Origin: Lachnospiraceae bacterium
GTDB lineage: Bacteria; Bacillota; Clostridia; Oscillospirales; Ruminococcaceae
Assembly: GCA_023664705.1 (NCBI GenBank)
Contig: JAMPFE010000003.1
Location: 108,955-172,954 of the forward strand
Direction: 5' to 3'
Length of the DNA stretch: 64,000 nt
Shown: positions 36,420 to 44,859 of the stretch, piece after piece
Position numbering within the stretch: position 1 is the first letter of the stretch
How the letters are laid out: every line of letters begins with the position of its first letter
Notes under the pieces: generated by a model
Databases searched by the model: none
The model's input: the letters and a program-made list of their open reading frames with translations, nothing else
Told to the model about the DNA's origin: nothing
Translations under genes and position numbers: made by a program

Positions 36420-37229
36420 TCATTGACACTCGGGAAGCGTGAGTATGCACTTCCTCGGGCAAGCCGCCGCGCACGCTCCGCAGCCCGTGCACTTCGAGTA
36501 GTCGATAGTCGCGTGGTTGTCGGAAACGGCGATAGCGCCCTCGGGGCACTTTTTCTCGCATATCTTGCAGCCGATGCAGCTGTTTTGGCAGATATCCCTC
36601 GCGACCTTTCCGGGGTCTTTCGACGAGCACCGCACGTCGACCCTCTGCTTCGCGGGGTGGATAACGATGAGGTGGTTCGGGCACGCCGCCACGCACTTTC
36701 CGCAGGCGACGCACTTCGCGGGATTGACCACCGCCACGCCGTTGATTATCGAAATGGCGTTCTCGGGGCAGACGGCGGCGCAGTCTCCGTAGCCGTCGCA
36801 GCCCGTCCGACAGTTGCCCTTGCCGTTGTAGAACCGCTCGGTAGCCGCGCAGGACGGCGTTCCTATGAAGCTGTAGCGCTCCTCGGTAGCGCCCTTGCAG
36901 CCGTTGCAGCGCACGAACGCGACCTCCTTTTTGCTCGCGAGAGCCTCCTGCCCCATGATAGCGGCTATCTTCTCGGCGGCAGCCGCGCCGCCGGGCTTGC
37001 ATTTGTTGTTTGGAGCCTCTCCCGCCGCCACAGCCTTAGCGTAGCCCTCGCAGCCCGAATATCCGCACGCGCCGCAGTTCGCGTTCGGCAGCGCCTCGGT
37101 TATCTTAGCGACCGTCTCGTCGGTCTCGACGGCGAAAAACTTCGACCCCAGCAGCAGCAGTCCGCCCGCCGCCGCTCCTATCACCGCGAAAATGATTACG
37201 GGAAGAACATAAGTCATAAATATCTCCAT
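36420..37229 (-). CDS. rnfB: Rnf electron-transport complex subunit B
   Basis: 269-residue ferredoxin-like subunit. One N-terminal membrane helix, a Cys cluster (NANCGACGYSGCEGYA, then C) for a 4Fe-4S centre, and several CxxCxxCxxxCP ferredoxin motifs after residue 130. It takes electrons from reduced ferredoxin. Last gene of the operon; its ATG overlaps the rnfA stop by one base (TAATG). Confidence 0.95.
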   Translation of the reverse strand: MEIFMTYVLPVIIFAVIGAAAGGLLLLGSKFFAVETDETVAKITEALPNANCGACGYSGCEGYAKAVAAGEAPNNKCKPGGAAAAEKIAAIMGQEALASKKEVAFVRCNGCKGATEERYSFIGTPSCAATERFYNGKGNCRTGCDGYGDCAAVCPENAISIINGVAVVNPAKCVACGKCVAACPNHLIVIHPAKQRVDVRCSSKDPGKVARDICQNSCIGCKICEKKCPEGAIAVSDNHATIDYSKCTGCGACAAACPRKCILTLPECQ

Positions 37230-37834
37230 TATGCACCTCCGAAAAGTCCGTCGACCAGTCCGCCGAACCCGACGAACGACAGCGAAACGATAGACGCCGC
37301 CACAAGCGTTATCGGCATACCCGCGAACGCCTTCGGCACGTCGCAGCGCTCAAGCCTGCCGCGCACTCCCGAGAAAATCAGCATGGCTATCATAAAGCCG
37401 AGCCCCGCGCCGAGCGAGTTGACGATGCTCTCGAGGAAATTGTAGCCGTTGTCGATGTTCAGCAGCGTAACGCCGAGCACCGCGCAGTTCGTCGTGATAA
37501 GCGGCAGATATACGCCCAAAGATTTGTACAGCGCGGGTATGTACTTTTTCAGCACCATCTCGATCATCTGCACAAACAGCGCTATAATGAGGATAAACAG
37601 TATCGTGTTCAGATATTCCAGCCCCATGGGAACAAGGAACAGATGATACAACGGATAAGTCACGGCGGTCGCCAGAACCATTACGGCAGTTACCGCGCAG
37701 CCCATTCCCAGAGAGCCGCTCGAGGTCTTTGAAACGCCGAGGAACGGACAGATGCCGAGGAACTTCGACAAAACGAAGTTATCCGTCAGAATACCCGTGA
37801 GGAGAATTATCATCATACTTTTGGCAAGCTCCAT
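37229..37834 (-). CDS. rnfA: Rnf electron-transport complex subunit A
   Basis: 201-residue membrane subunit with six helices. Conserved NFVLSKFLGICPFLGVS near the N-terminus and LITTNCAVLGV with the cysteine that takes part in the membrane 2Fe-2S centre shared with RnfE. Its start overlaps the rnfE stop region. Confidence 0.95.
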   Translation of the reverse strand: MELAKSMMIILLTGILTDNFVLSKFLGICPFLGVSKTSSGSLGMGCAVTAVMVLATAVTYPLYHLFLVPMGLEYLNTILFILIIALFVQMIEMVLKKYIPALYKSLGVYLPLITTNCAVLGVTLLNIDNGYNFLESIVNSLGAGLGFMIAMLIFSGVRGRLERCDVPKAFAGMPITLVAASIVSLSFVGFGGLVDGLFGGA

Positions 37835-38529
37835 TACTTATTCTCCTCCTTTTCCGTTTTTTCGGCAGTCTCCGCGCCCTTTTCGACGCTTATGCAGCTC
37901 TCCCTGTTCGGGCAAGCCGCGCAGCCCGTCGCCTCGGGGGGCTTGCGGTTCGCGATCTTGTTGACGAGCGCGATTACGCACCCCAGCACGAAAAATCCTC
38001 CCGCGGGCAGCACGAATATCGTCATCGGCTGAACGAAGTCGGGGTATATCTCCAGTCCGAACCACGTTCCCGAGCCGAGTATCTCGCGCACAGAGCCCAT
38101 GACCAGCAGCGCCAGCGTGAATCCCACGCCCATTCCCGCGCCGTCAAGCGCGGACGCGGCGACGTTGTTCTTGGAGGCGAACATCTCCGCGCGCCCGAGA
38201 ATGATGCAGTTTACCGTGATAAGCGGCAGGTAAATGCCCAGCGCGTCGTAGACCGCGGGCACGAACGCCTGCAAAATCAGTCCCACGAGCGTTACAAAGC
38301 CCGCTATGATAACGATGTACGACGGCAGGCGCACCTGCTTCGGGATGACCTTTTTCAGCAGCGAGATAGCAACGTTGGAGCATATCAGCACGAAGGTCGC
38401 CGCCGCGCCCATTCCGATAGCGTTGCTCGCCATGGTGGTTATCGCGAGGGTCGGGCACATTCCCAGCAGCGTCACCAGCGTCGGGTTTTCCTTTATCAGA
38501 CCCTTGGTAAATTCCTTTAAGTAGCTCAC
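37834..38529 (-). CDS. rnfE: Rnf electron-transport complex subunit E
   Basis: 231-residue homologue of RnfA with six helices. LLGMCPTLAITT and LITVNCIILGRAE carry the two conserved cysteines. After the last helix comes a 35-residue hydrophilic tail with a Cys motif C-x2-C-x5-C (GCAACPNRESC) and a Lys/Glu-rich end that I do not expect in the basic family. Overlaps rnfG by 4 bp. Confidence 0.94.
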   Translation of the reverse strand: MSYLKEFTKGLIKENPTLVTLLGMCPTLAITTMASNAIGMGAAATFVLICSNVAISLLKKVIPKQVRLPSYIVIIAGFVTLVGLILQAFVPAVYDALGIYLPLITVNCIILGRAEMFASKNNVAASALDGAGMGVGFTLALLVMGSVREILGSGTWFGLEIYPDFVQPMTIFVLPAGGFFVLGCVIALVNKIANRKPPEATGCAACPNRESCISVEKGAETAEKTEKEENK

Positions 38530-39113
38530 CGAACCTCACCTCCCAATGCCTTTGCGGCAGCCATAGCGATATTAACGGCGCTAGCCACGCCCTTTGAGGA
38601 GAACGTCGCGGAGGTCACAGCCTGAACCTCTCCGTCCTTTGCGGGCGCGGTCTTGACGATAGCCGCCGTGCCCGTTATCCCCTTGAATTTATCGAGGAAC
38701 TCGGGATCGTTGGTGTTCGTACCGAGCCCGGGGGTCTCCTCGCCGACGGACACTATCGCGACTCCCGCGACCGCCCCGCCGTCCACTCCGACCATAATGT
38801 CGAAGCCGTTCTTGTAGCCCTTTACAACGCACTCGAACGCCAGACGTCCGTCCGAGGTCTTTCTTATCACCTTCGTCACCTTGGAGAGGTCGGCGTTCCC
38901 CGTCTTTTCGAGAACGGGCTGCCAATCCTCCAACGGAACGACCTCGTAGTCCTCCTTCGCGCCGCCGTAAATAGCCGTCACGGCAGCCGCCTGCTTATCG
39001 GTAAGGATATTCGTGGTATCGACGTATGTGAGGTTGTACACCACGATGATAAGGCAGGAAATGATAGCCGCGATAAGCGCGAGCATATAAACGGGTTTCA
39101 GCTTCTGTATCAT
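38526..39113 (-). CDS. rnfG: Rnf electron-transport complex subunit G
   Basis: 195 residues from the ATG at 39113 with aaaggagg upstream; a longer frame to 39272 overlaps rnfD and is rejected. One N-terminal helix, then an FMN-binding domain; the flavinylation motif is in AVTSATFSSKGV, where the Thr carries covalent FMN. Confidence 0.94.
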   Translation of the reverse strand: MIQKLKPVYMLALIAAIISCLIIVVYNLTYVDTTNILTDKQAAAVTAIYGGAKEDYEVVPLEDWQPVLEKTGNADLSKVTKVIRKTSDGRLAFECVVKGYKNGFDIMVGVDGGAVAGVAIVSVGEETPGLGTNTNDPEFLDKFKGITGTAAIVKTAPAKDGEVQAVTSATFSSKGVASAVNIAMAAAKALGGEVR

Positions 39114-40060
39114 TTTTTGCCCTCCTTTTCCGGCTTTACAGCCCCGAGAGCCCTCGGCGCGGTAAACCTGTCGATAAGAGGAGTAAGGCAGTTCATAACC
39201 AGTATCGAGAACGAAACGCCCTCGGGCATCGAAGCGTACTGCCTTATCGCGAACGTGATAACGCCGCAGCACACGCCGAAAATTATCTTGCCCTTGGTCG
39301 TAAGCGGCGTGGTCGCGTAGTCGGTCGCCATAAAGAACGCGCCGAGGATAAGACCGCCGCTCATAAGCTGATACAGCATAAAATTAACGTCGCAGTCGCC
39401 GTAGAGGAACGACAGCACAGCCACAGTCCCGATAAAGCACAGCGGCGTCGCGGGGCGTATCAGCCCGATACACATCAGATACAATCCCCCCAGCAGCAGC
39501 GCCGCGACGCAGGTCTCGCCCAGACAGCCCGCTCTGAACCCGAGCAGCATATCCGTAAGCGACGGCAGCGTCTCGGCGGCAAGCGGCGTCGCGGAAACGG
39601 TCGCGTCCACGCCCTCTTTCCACGCGAAAGGCGCCGTCCATTTGGTCATGCTCCCCGCAAAGGACATCATCAGCACTATACGCGCCGTGATAGCGGGGTT
39701 CGCGAAGTTCTGCCCGATGCCCCCGAACAGGCATTTCACGATAACGACAGCCACAAAGCAGCCTATTACCGCCATATAAACGGGCAGGTCCACGGGCAGA
39801 TTGAACGCCAGCAGCATGCCCGTAACGACCGCCGAAAGGTCGGAAATCGTGTCCGCGCGCTTTGTTATCTTGTTGAACAGAAACTCGAACAGCACGCAGC
39901 ACGCGCAGCAGATGACCGTCAGCAGCAGCGCCTTTATCCCGAATATGTACGTCGACATAACGAGCGCGGGGCAAAGCGCGATGATAACGTTCAGCATTAT
40001 CTTCTGCGTAGTCCACGCGCTGCGTATGTGCGGCGAAGACTCGACAAACAATTTATTCAT
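39110..40060 (-). CDS. rnfD: Rnf electron-transport complex subunit D
   Basis: 316-residue membrane subunit of the NqrB/RnfD family. The covalent FMN site SATPLA is near residue 160. Likely part of the ion path. Overlaps rnfG by 4 bp. Confidence 0.94.
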   Translation of the reverse strand: MNKLFVESSPHIRSAWTTQKIMLNVIIALCPALVMSTYIFGIKALLLTVICCACCVLFEFLFNKITKRADTISDLSAVVTGMLLAFNLPVDLPVYMAVIGCFVAVVIVKCLFGGIGQNFANPAITARIVLMMSFAGSMTKWTAPFAWKEGVDATVSATPLAAETLPSLTDMLLGFRAGCLGETCVAALLLGGLYLMCIGLIRPATPLCFIGTVAVLSFLYGDCDVNFMLYQLMSGGLILGAFFMATDYATTPLTTKGKIIFGVCCGVITFAIRQYASMPEGVSFSILVMNCLTPLIDRFTAPRALGAVKPEKEGKK

Positions 40061-40070
40061 TTACCCCACC

Positions 40071-41375
40071 TCACTTTCCTTGCTGCTTCATCTTGCTCTG
40101 CCTGAGGAAATCCTTGGCGAGCTGATTTTTCTCGGCAAGCTGCCGTTTCGCGGGGCAGACGAAGCTGCAGGCGCCGCAGTTCATGCAGAGATTGACCTTA
40201 AGCCTCTCGAGAGCCTCCGCGTCGCGCGCGTCGTAGGCGCTCTCGAGCTCCGTCGGCATCAGATTTACCGCGCAGGCTCTCACGCAGCGTCCGCAGCGTA
40301 TGCAGGCGCTCGACCTGCGCTCCTTTGTGTTCCCGAACAGCAGCACCGCGTTGTTGGTCTTTCCGAGGGGCGTATCGGGGTCGAACGCGCACGCGCCCAT
40401 CATCGGTCCCCCGAGGACTATCCTGTCGGGCTGCTTACGCACATCGGCAAACCCCACCACGGAATGAAGCAGCGTCCCCACGGGGATAAAGAAGTTCGCG
40501 GGCGAGTTCACGATATCGCCGTCCACGGTAATGCGGCGCTTCACAAGCGGCATGCCCGTCTTGACGTACCCGTAAATAAAGCCCGCCGTAGACACGTTCA
40601 TTACCATGCAGCCCACGTCCGACGGCAGCTTTCCCTCGCCGACCACGCGCCCCGTAAGCGTATGCACGAGCACCTTCTCCGCGCCCTGCGGATATGCGCT
40701 CGGCAGCCGCTGCACGGAAATGTTCGGATAGCGTATCGCGAGCTTCTCCAGCTTCGCGATAGCCTGCGGCTTATCCGCCTCAATGCCGATTATCGCCTTC
40801 GGTATCTCCAGCTTGTTCATCACAAGGTCTATCCCCGCCAGCACGTTGTCCGAATTTTCGATGAGCTCCCGATAGTCGCTCGTGATGTAGGGCTCGCACT
40901 CCGCGCCGTTCAGCAGCAGATAGTCTATCGTCACCTTGCTGCGGTCGTACGCGAGCTTCACGTGCGTCGGGAACCCCGCGCCGCCGAGTCCCACTGCGCC
41001 GCTTTCGCGCACTGCCTTTATAAACTCCTCGCGCGTATCTATCTTCGGCGGCTTTATATCGGGGAAAGTCTCGTTCTTGTTGTCGTTCGCGATAACGACG
41101 GTCTTGCAGAGCCGCCCCCCGACGTTCATAACGTCCTTTATCTCCTTGACGACGCCGCTCACCGACGCGTGCACGGGCGCGGACATAAACGCCTCCGTAT
41201 CGCCTATCTTCTGCCCTATCTTCACGTTGTCCCCAACGGCAACGCACGGCTCGCAGGGCGCTCCGATATGCTGCGCCATGCTTATAGCCACTATCTCGGG
41301 CGCGGGTATCTTTCTGGTCAATTGCTCCGCGGAGCCGCTGAAATGCGGCAGCCTCACGGAATGCAGCTTACTCAA
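40071..41375 (-). CDS. rnfC: Rnf electron-transport complex subunit C
   Basis: 434-residue soluble subunit that reduces NAD. The glycine-rich NADH/FMN site (GGAGFPTHVK, GAECEPYIT) is near residues 135-160, and two 4Fe-4S motifs (CIRCGRCVRAC, CMNCGACSFVCP) are at the C-terminus. The start codon is TTG, after aaaggattggtgag. First gene of rnfCDGEAB. Confidence 0.95.
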   Translation of the reverse strand: MSKLHSVRLPHFSGSAEQLTRKIPAPEIVAISMAQHIGAPCEPCVAVGDNVKIGQKIGDTEAFMSAPVHASVSGVVKEIKDVMNVGGRLCKTVVIANDNKNETFPDIKPPKIDTREEFIKAVRESGAVGLGGAGFPTHVKLAYDRSKVTIDYLLLNGAECEPYITSDYRELIENSDNVLAGIDLVMNKLEIPKAIIGIEADKPQAIAKLEKLAIRYPNISVQRLPSAYPQGAEKVLVHTLTGRVVGEGKLPSDVGCMVMNVSTAGFIYGYVKTGMPLVKRRITVDGDIVNSPANFFIPVGTLLHSVVGFADVRKQPDRIVLGGPMMGACAFDPDTPLGKTNNAVLLFGNTKERRSSACIRCGRCVRACAVNLMPTELESAYDARDAEALERLKVNLCMNCGACSFVCPAKRQLAEKNQLAKDFLRQSKMKQQGK

Positions 41376-41479
41376 AGCTCACCAATCCTTTCTGACGGTT
41401 AATATAGTTATTTTTTTCACATATGCCGTAACAGTCTTAAACCGCCGTTCAAAGACGAGCAGCGGTCTAAGCGAATTAT

Positions 41480-44400
41480 TTACATCTGAACGTTCCCGAT
41501 ATCCTCGGGCTTGGGGTGCCTCGGAGTGAGCTTCGGGCTCGACATCGCGTTCTTGTCCGCGCCGACCCTCATCCTGCCCCTCTCCTCGGTGGGCTTAACG
41601 GAAAAATCTCCGTCGTCGGCAGCCTCCTCCGCGGGAGCCTCAATGACAGCCTCGGGCGCTTCCTCCGCTTCGGCGGCGGCCTCCGCGTGAGCCGCGGCAG
41701 CCTCCTTGACAGCCGCCTCGCGCACAGCGGGAGAAGCGTTGTCCTCAAACCACTTCGCCGCCATCATCGGGCTCAGCACGAAATCAAGCACCTCGGGAGC
41801 GCCGTCGTAGACGGTCTCGGGGATATTCGCGTCCCCTCCGGGCTCCACAATATCGTAAGTCACCTGCCTGCGGAACTTTACGCGGCAGTACAAAAACTCG
41901 GGCGGGATATTGTCTATCTCCGCTATCTCCTCCAGCCACAAAAACGGCGTCATACCGCCGACGCTCACGTCGTCGATAAGCCAGCCCGAGGCGGCGGCAG
42001 CGTCGTTGCGGCAGAGGTACAGCGAGAAGTTGAACTTCTGCTCCTTTTCGCCGTTCATAAGCCCTATCGTGAATTTCTTGACAACAAAGCTGTTCAGCAC
42101 GCCCGTCTCGTATCCGCAGCACGGGCAAACGCCGCCGTAGCCGTAAAGCTTCGCGTTTATGTCGCGCGCGAAATAGTTGCGGTAAGCCTTGGCGTTGCTC
42201 TTCTCATACGGCGCTATCCTGAGCACCTGCCCGCGCAGATAGTCGAATTCCTTGCGGCTTATCGAAGGCACGGGCTTGTAGTAGTACGGCAGCTGATCCA
42301 GCAGCAGCACGTTCGGCTCCTCGGTTCCCGAGTACAGCGCCGAAAGGCGGTTCTTGTTCGCGCCCGTAAGCAGAAATTCCGCATAGCCTGCGTACTGCGG
42401 CTTGGACATGCCGTCGCGCAGGATAACGAGCTTGGCGCTGTTGGTCATATCCTCCGCGTCGATAGGCGCGGTCATCTCAACTATCTTCTTCAGCTTGTTG
42501 TCCTTATCCAGCAGCGCTATCTTATCCATGCCGAGGTCGCAGACGTAGGTCTTGGACATAATGTTCTCAACAGCGTCGGCATTGCGCGCGTCGGGCAGCA
42601 CGGACAGAACGTCCTGCGTATCGAAGTTGAACCGCCCCGCCGAATACGGGAAGTCGAACACGCGGTTGTTGAGCAGCCCGCTCTCGATAAGCGCATAAAC
42701 GTCGCCCACGATGTCCAGCAGCTCCGCGTTGGTGATGTTCGGCGGTATCATAAACTGCTTTCCGTAAACCGAGAAGCGGTAGCGCTTGTTTATATCCAAC
42801 GCCAGCGTGACCTCGCCGCCCTGGCTCTTTATCTCCTGCAAAAACTGAATGGTATCCTTGCCGTTCGTAAAGGAGTTGACCATCAGCGTAATGACCTGAT
42901 TGAATATCTGATGGTTCTCAAACCTCATCTCATGCGCCGCGAGGGTATCGTAAGCCTTCTTGAGGTTGCCGATATTTATCTTGGAAATTTCAAACTGAAC
43001 GGTCGCCGTGCCCGACGTGATAACGAACTGGAAGTACTTCATCGAAATGCGGTAGTTCTCGCCGAACATCTCGTCGATGACCGCAAACGCGTTCGCCAGA
43101 GCGTCCTCGTCTGCAACGGAGCCGTTCACGATGCTCTCGTTCAGCTTAAGGCTTATAATGCTCCTGAAGCCCGCCGAAAGCTCGTAGTCCTTTACCTTAT
43201 GCCCGCCGTCCGACTCGATAAAGTATTGATTTCCGTCCTGATAGAACTTATACAGATACTCCTTGCCGCCCTCGTCGGTCCCCGCGACCGACCAGTCGTA
43301 CTTCGCGACCAGTACGTGGTTGTCGTCCCTGCCGTACCAATCGTTCATCTGCTCGATGTCCTGTTCGAGCATCTTCACCGCGCTGCCGTCCTCGTGCTCC
43401 TCCTTGGAGACGTCGTCGCGCTCGGTAAAGAAGCCGTTCTTCCGCAGCGTCTCAAAGAGCACGGGCTCGGACGAATGCGGGAACAGCACGGAAATGCTGT
43501 CGCCGAACTTTTCGCGCAGCCCCTTTACGATGCCGCTGTTGTTCACATAATTGTAGAAGAACTCGAAAACGTACTGCTTCGGGCGCAGCGTATACCTGTC
43601 GGGAGCGTCCGTCCGCGCCGCGAGCTCCAGCACGAACAGCTTCTTATAGTCCTCCGCGACGGAGAGAATACCCTGCTCTATCTTCCCCGAGCACTCCTCC
43701 AGCGAGTCGTACTTGATGCCCGAGCGGTTGTTTGTGATGTACTTGTTCGGCACGGAAACGAAGAACGCCGAAAGCTGCTCGTCGACGAAATCCACGCTGT
43801 TCGCGCGCACAAATCCCGTCAGCTCGTAGGTCGAGAAGTAGTTGTACTTGCTCATCAGCACCTTCGCCGCGTCGCGCTTCGCGCCCGAAATGGCGTAGGG
43901 GATAAGGTAAGTAAAGCCGTCGCGCTCCGCGTGGAGGAAATCCGCCACGCTCTTGCCGTTCTCAAAGAACCTCACCTTAGGAATATCGTTCTCGTCCTTG
44001 CGGTGCAGCTGAATTTTGTAAACGACCTCGGGCTTGCCGTAGTTGATTATGGCGATGTTGAACGTTCTCTGAACGCACTCCTCCTCGTCGGCGGCGGTCA
44101 GATTTTTCTTTCTGATAAACGCGAAGCAGAGGTCGACCATATTGATGTAAACGCCCTTTTTCGAGGTGAGCGTCGTCAAGTTTTCGTGCAGCGTCTCCTG
44201 CTCGTCCTCGGGCAGCGCGAACACTATCTCCGTGTGGTTGAAATGCGCTCCGTTAAGCTCCAGCTCGCGAACCTTCAGCGTGCCGTCGTCGTTCACGACG
44301 CGCAGCGAATAGTCGTTCGAGCGCATCTTGAACCAATCGACGTTCGCGAAAACGCTCTTCGCGCCCAGACCGAAGCGCCCCTCGCGCTTTTTATCGCCGT

Positions 44401-44788
44401 CGTTGCGCCCCACGGAAAGGTAGTAGAACACCTGCGCCAGCGTAAAGCCCGTCTCGTTGTAGGTGAGCTTTACCTGCCCCTCGTCGAGGAACTCTATCAT
44501 CACCTTTATATCGGGCGACTCGTAATCGCACCCGAAAACGTTCTGCAAAAGCTCTCTGATAATGGACTCTCTCGGGTAGTCCTTTGCGATGCCGTTTACG
44601 TTGATAGCGCCTCTTCCGGCATACATGCTGTTGAAATAGTCCTTAAAGGGAGCGCTGTCGACCGCGCCCGATTTCAGCTTCTGCTGAATATCGTCGATGA
44701 CCGCCTTCATGCCCTCCTTGTCGCCCGCCGTGTTCCGCTCAAAAAAGTCGCCGAGCAGCTTTTCCACTGTTTCGTAGCTCTCGCTCAT
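41480..44788 (-). CDS. Large GHKL (Hsp90/MORC-like) ATPase
   Basis: 1102 residues with a Bergerat-fold ATPase domain at the N-terminus: the E/N box RELLQN (E79, N83), NETGF (111-115, equal to the usual DxGxG box) and GRFGLGAKS (137-145). A central region of about 700 residues is not recognised. Near residue 885 is a zinc-finger-like CPCCGYETG with a later YLC. The last 130 residues are Ala/Glu-rich, then basic. It is 71 bp downstream of a degenerate SNF2-like ATPase gene and read with it. GHKL plus helicase pairs occur in bacterial conflict systems, so defence is a reasonable but unproven idea. Confidence 0.72.
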   Translation of the reverse strand: MSESYETVEKLLGDFFERNTAGDKEGMKAVIDDIQQKLKSGAVDSAPFKDYFNSMYAGRGAINVNGIAKDYPRESIIRELLQNVFGCDYESPDIKVMIEFLDEGQVKLTYNETGFTLAQVFYYLSVGRNDGDKKREGRFGLGAKSVFANVDWFKMRSNDYSLRVVNDDGTLKVRELELNGAHFNHTEIVFALPEDEQETLHENLTTLTSKKGVYINMVDLCFAFIRKKNLTAADEEECVQRTFNIAIINYGKPEVVYKIQLHRKDENDIPKVRFFENGKSVADFLHAERDGFTYLIPYAISGAKRDAAKVLMSKYNYFSTYELTGFVRANSVDFVDEQLSAFFVSVPNKYITNNRSGIKYDSLEECSGKIEQGILSVAEDYKKLFVLELAARTDAPDRYTLRPKQYVFEFFYNYVNNSGIVKGLREKFGDSISVLFPHSSEPVLFETLRKNGFFTERDDVSKEEHEDGSAVKMLEQDIEQMNDWYGRDDNHVLVAKYDWSVAGTDEGGKEYLYKFYQDGNQYFIESDGGHKVKDYELSAGFRSIISLKLNESIVNGSVADEDALANAFAVIDEMFGENYRISMKYFQFVITSGTATVQFEISKINIGNLKKAYDTLAAHEMRFENHQIFNQVITLMVNSFTNGKDTIQFLQEIKSQGGEVTLALDINKRYRFSVYGKQFMIPPNITNAELLDIVGDVYALIESGLLNNRVFDFPYSAGRFNFDTQDVLSVLPDARNADAVENIMSKTYVCDLGMDKIALLDKDNKLKKIVEMTAPIDAEDMTNSAKLVILRDGMSKPQYAGYAEFLLTGANKNRLSALYSGTEEPNVLLLDQLPYYYKPVPSISRKEFDYLRGQVLRIAPYEKSNAKAYRNYFARDINAKLYGYGGVCPCCGYETGVLNSFVVKKFTIGLMNGEKEQKFNFSLYLCRNDAAAASGWLIDDVSVGGMTPFLWLEEIAEIDNIPPEFLYCRVKFRRQVTYDIVEPGGDANIPETVYDGAPEVLDFVLSPMMAAKWFEDNASPAVREAAVKEAAAAHAEAAAEAEEAPEAVIEAPAEEAADDGDFSVKPTEERGRMRVGADKNAMSSPKLTPRHPKPEDIGNVQM

Positions 44789-44859
44789 TATCTACGCCTC
44801 GTTTCTCCGCGCTATTGTAATTATCGTATCGGCTCCGCACGGTGAAGCCGCAAACGACC

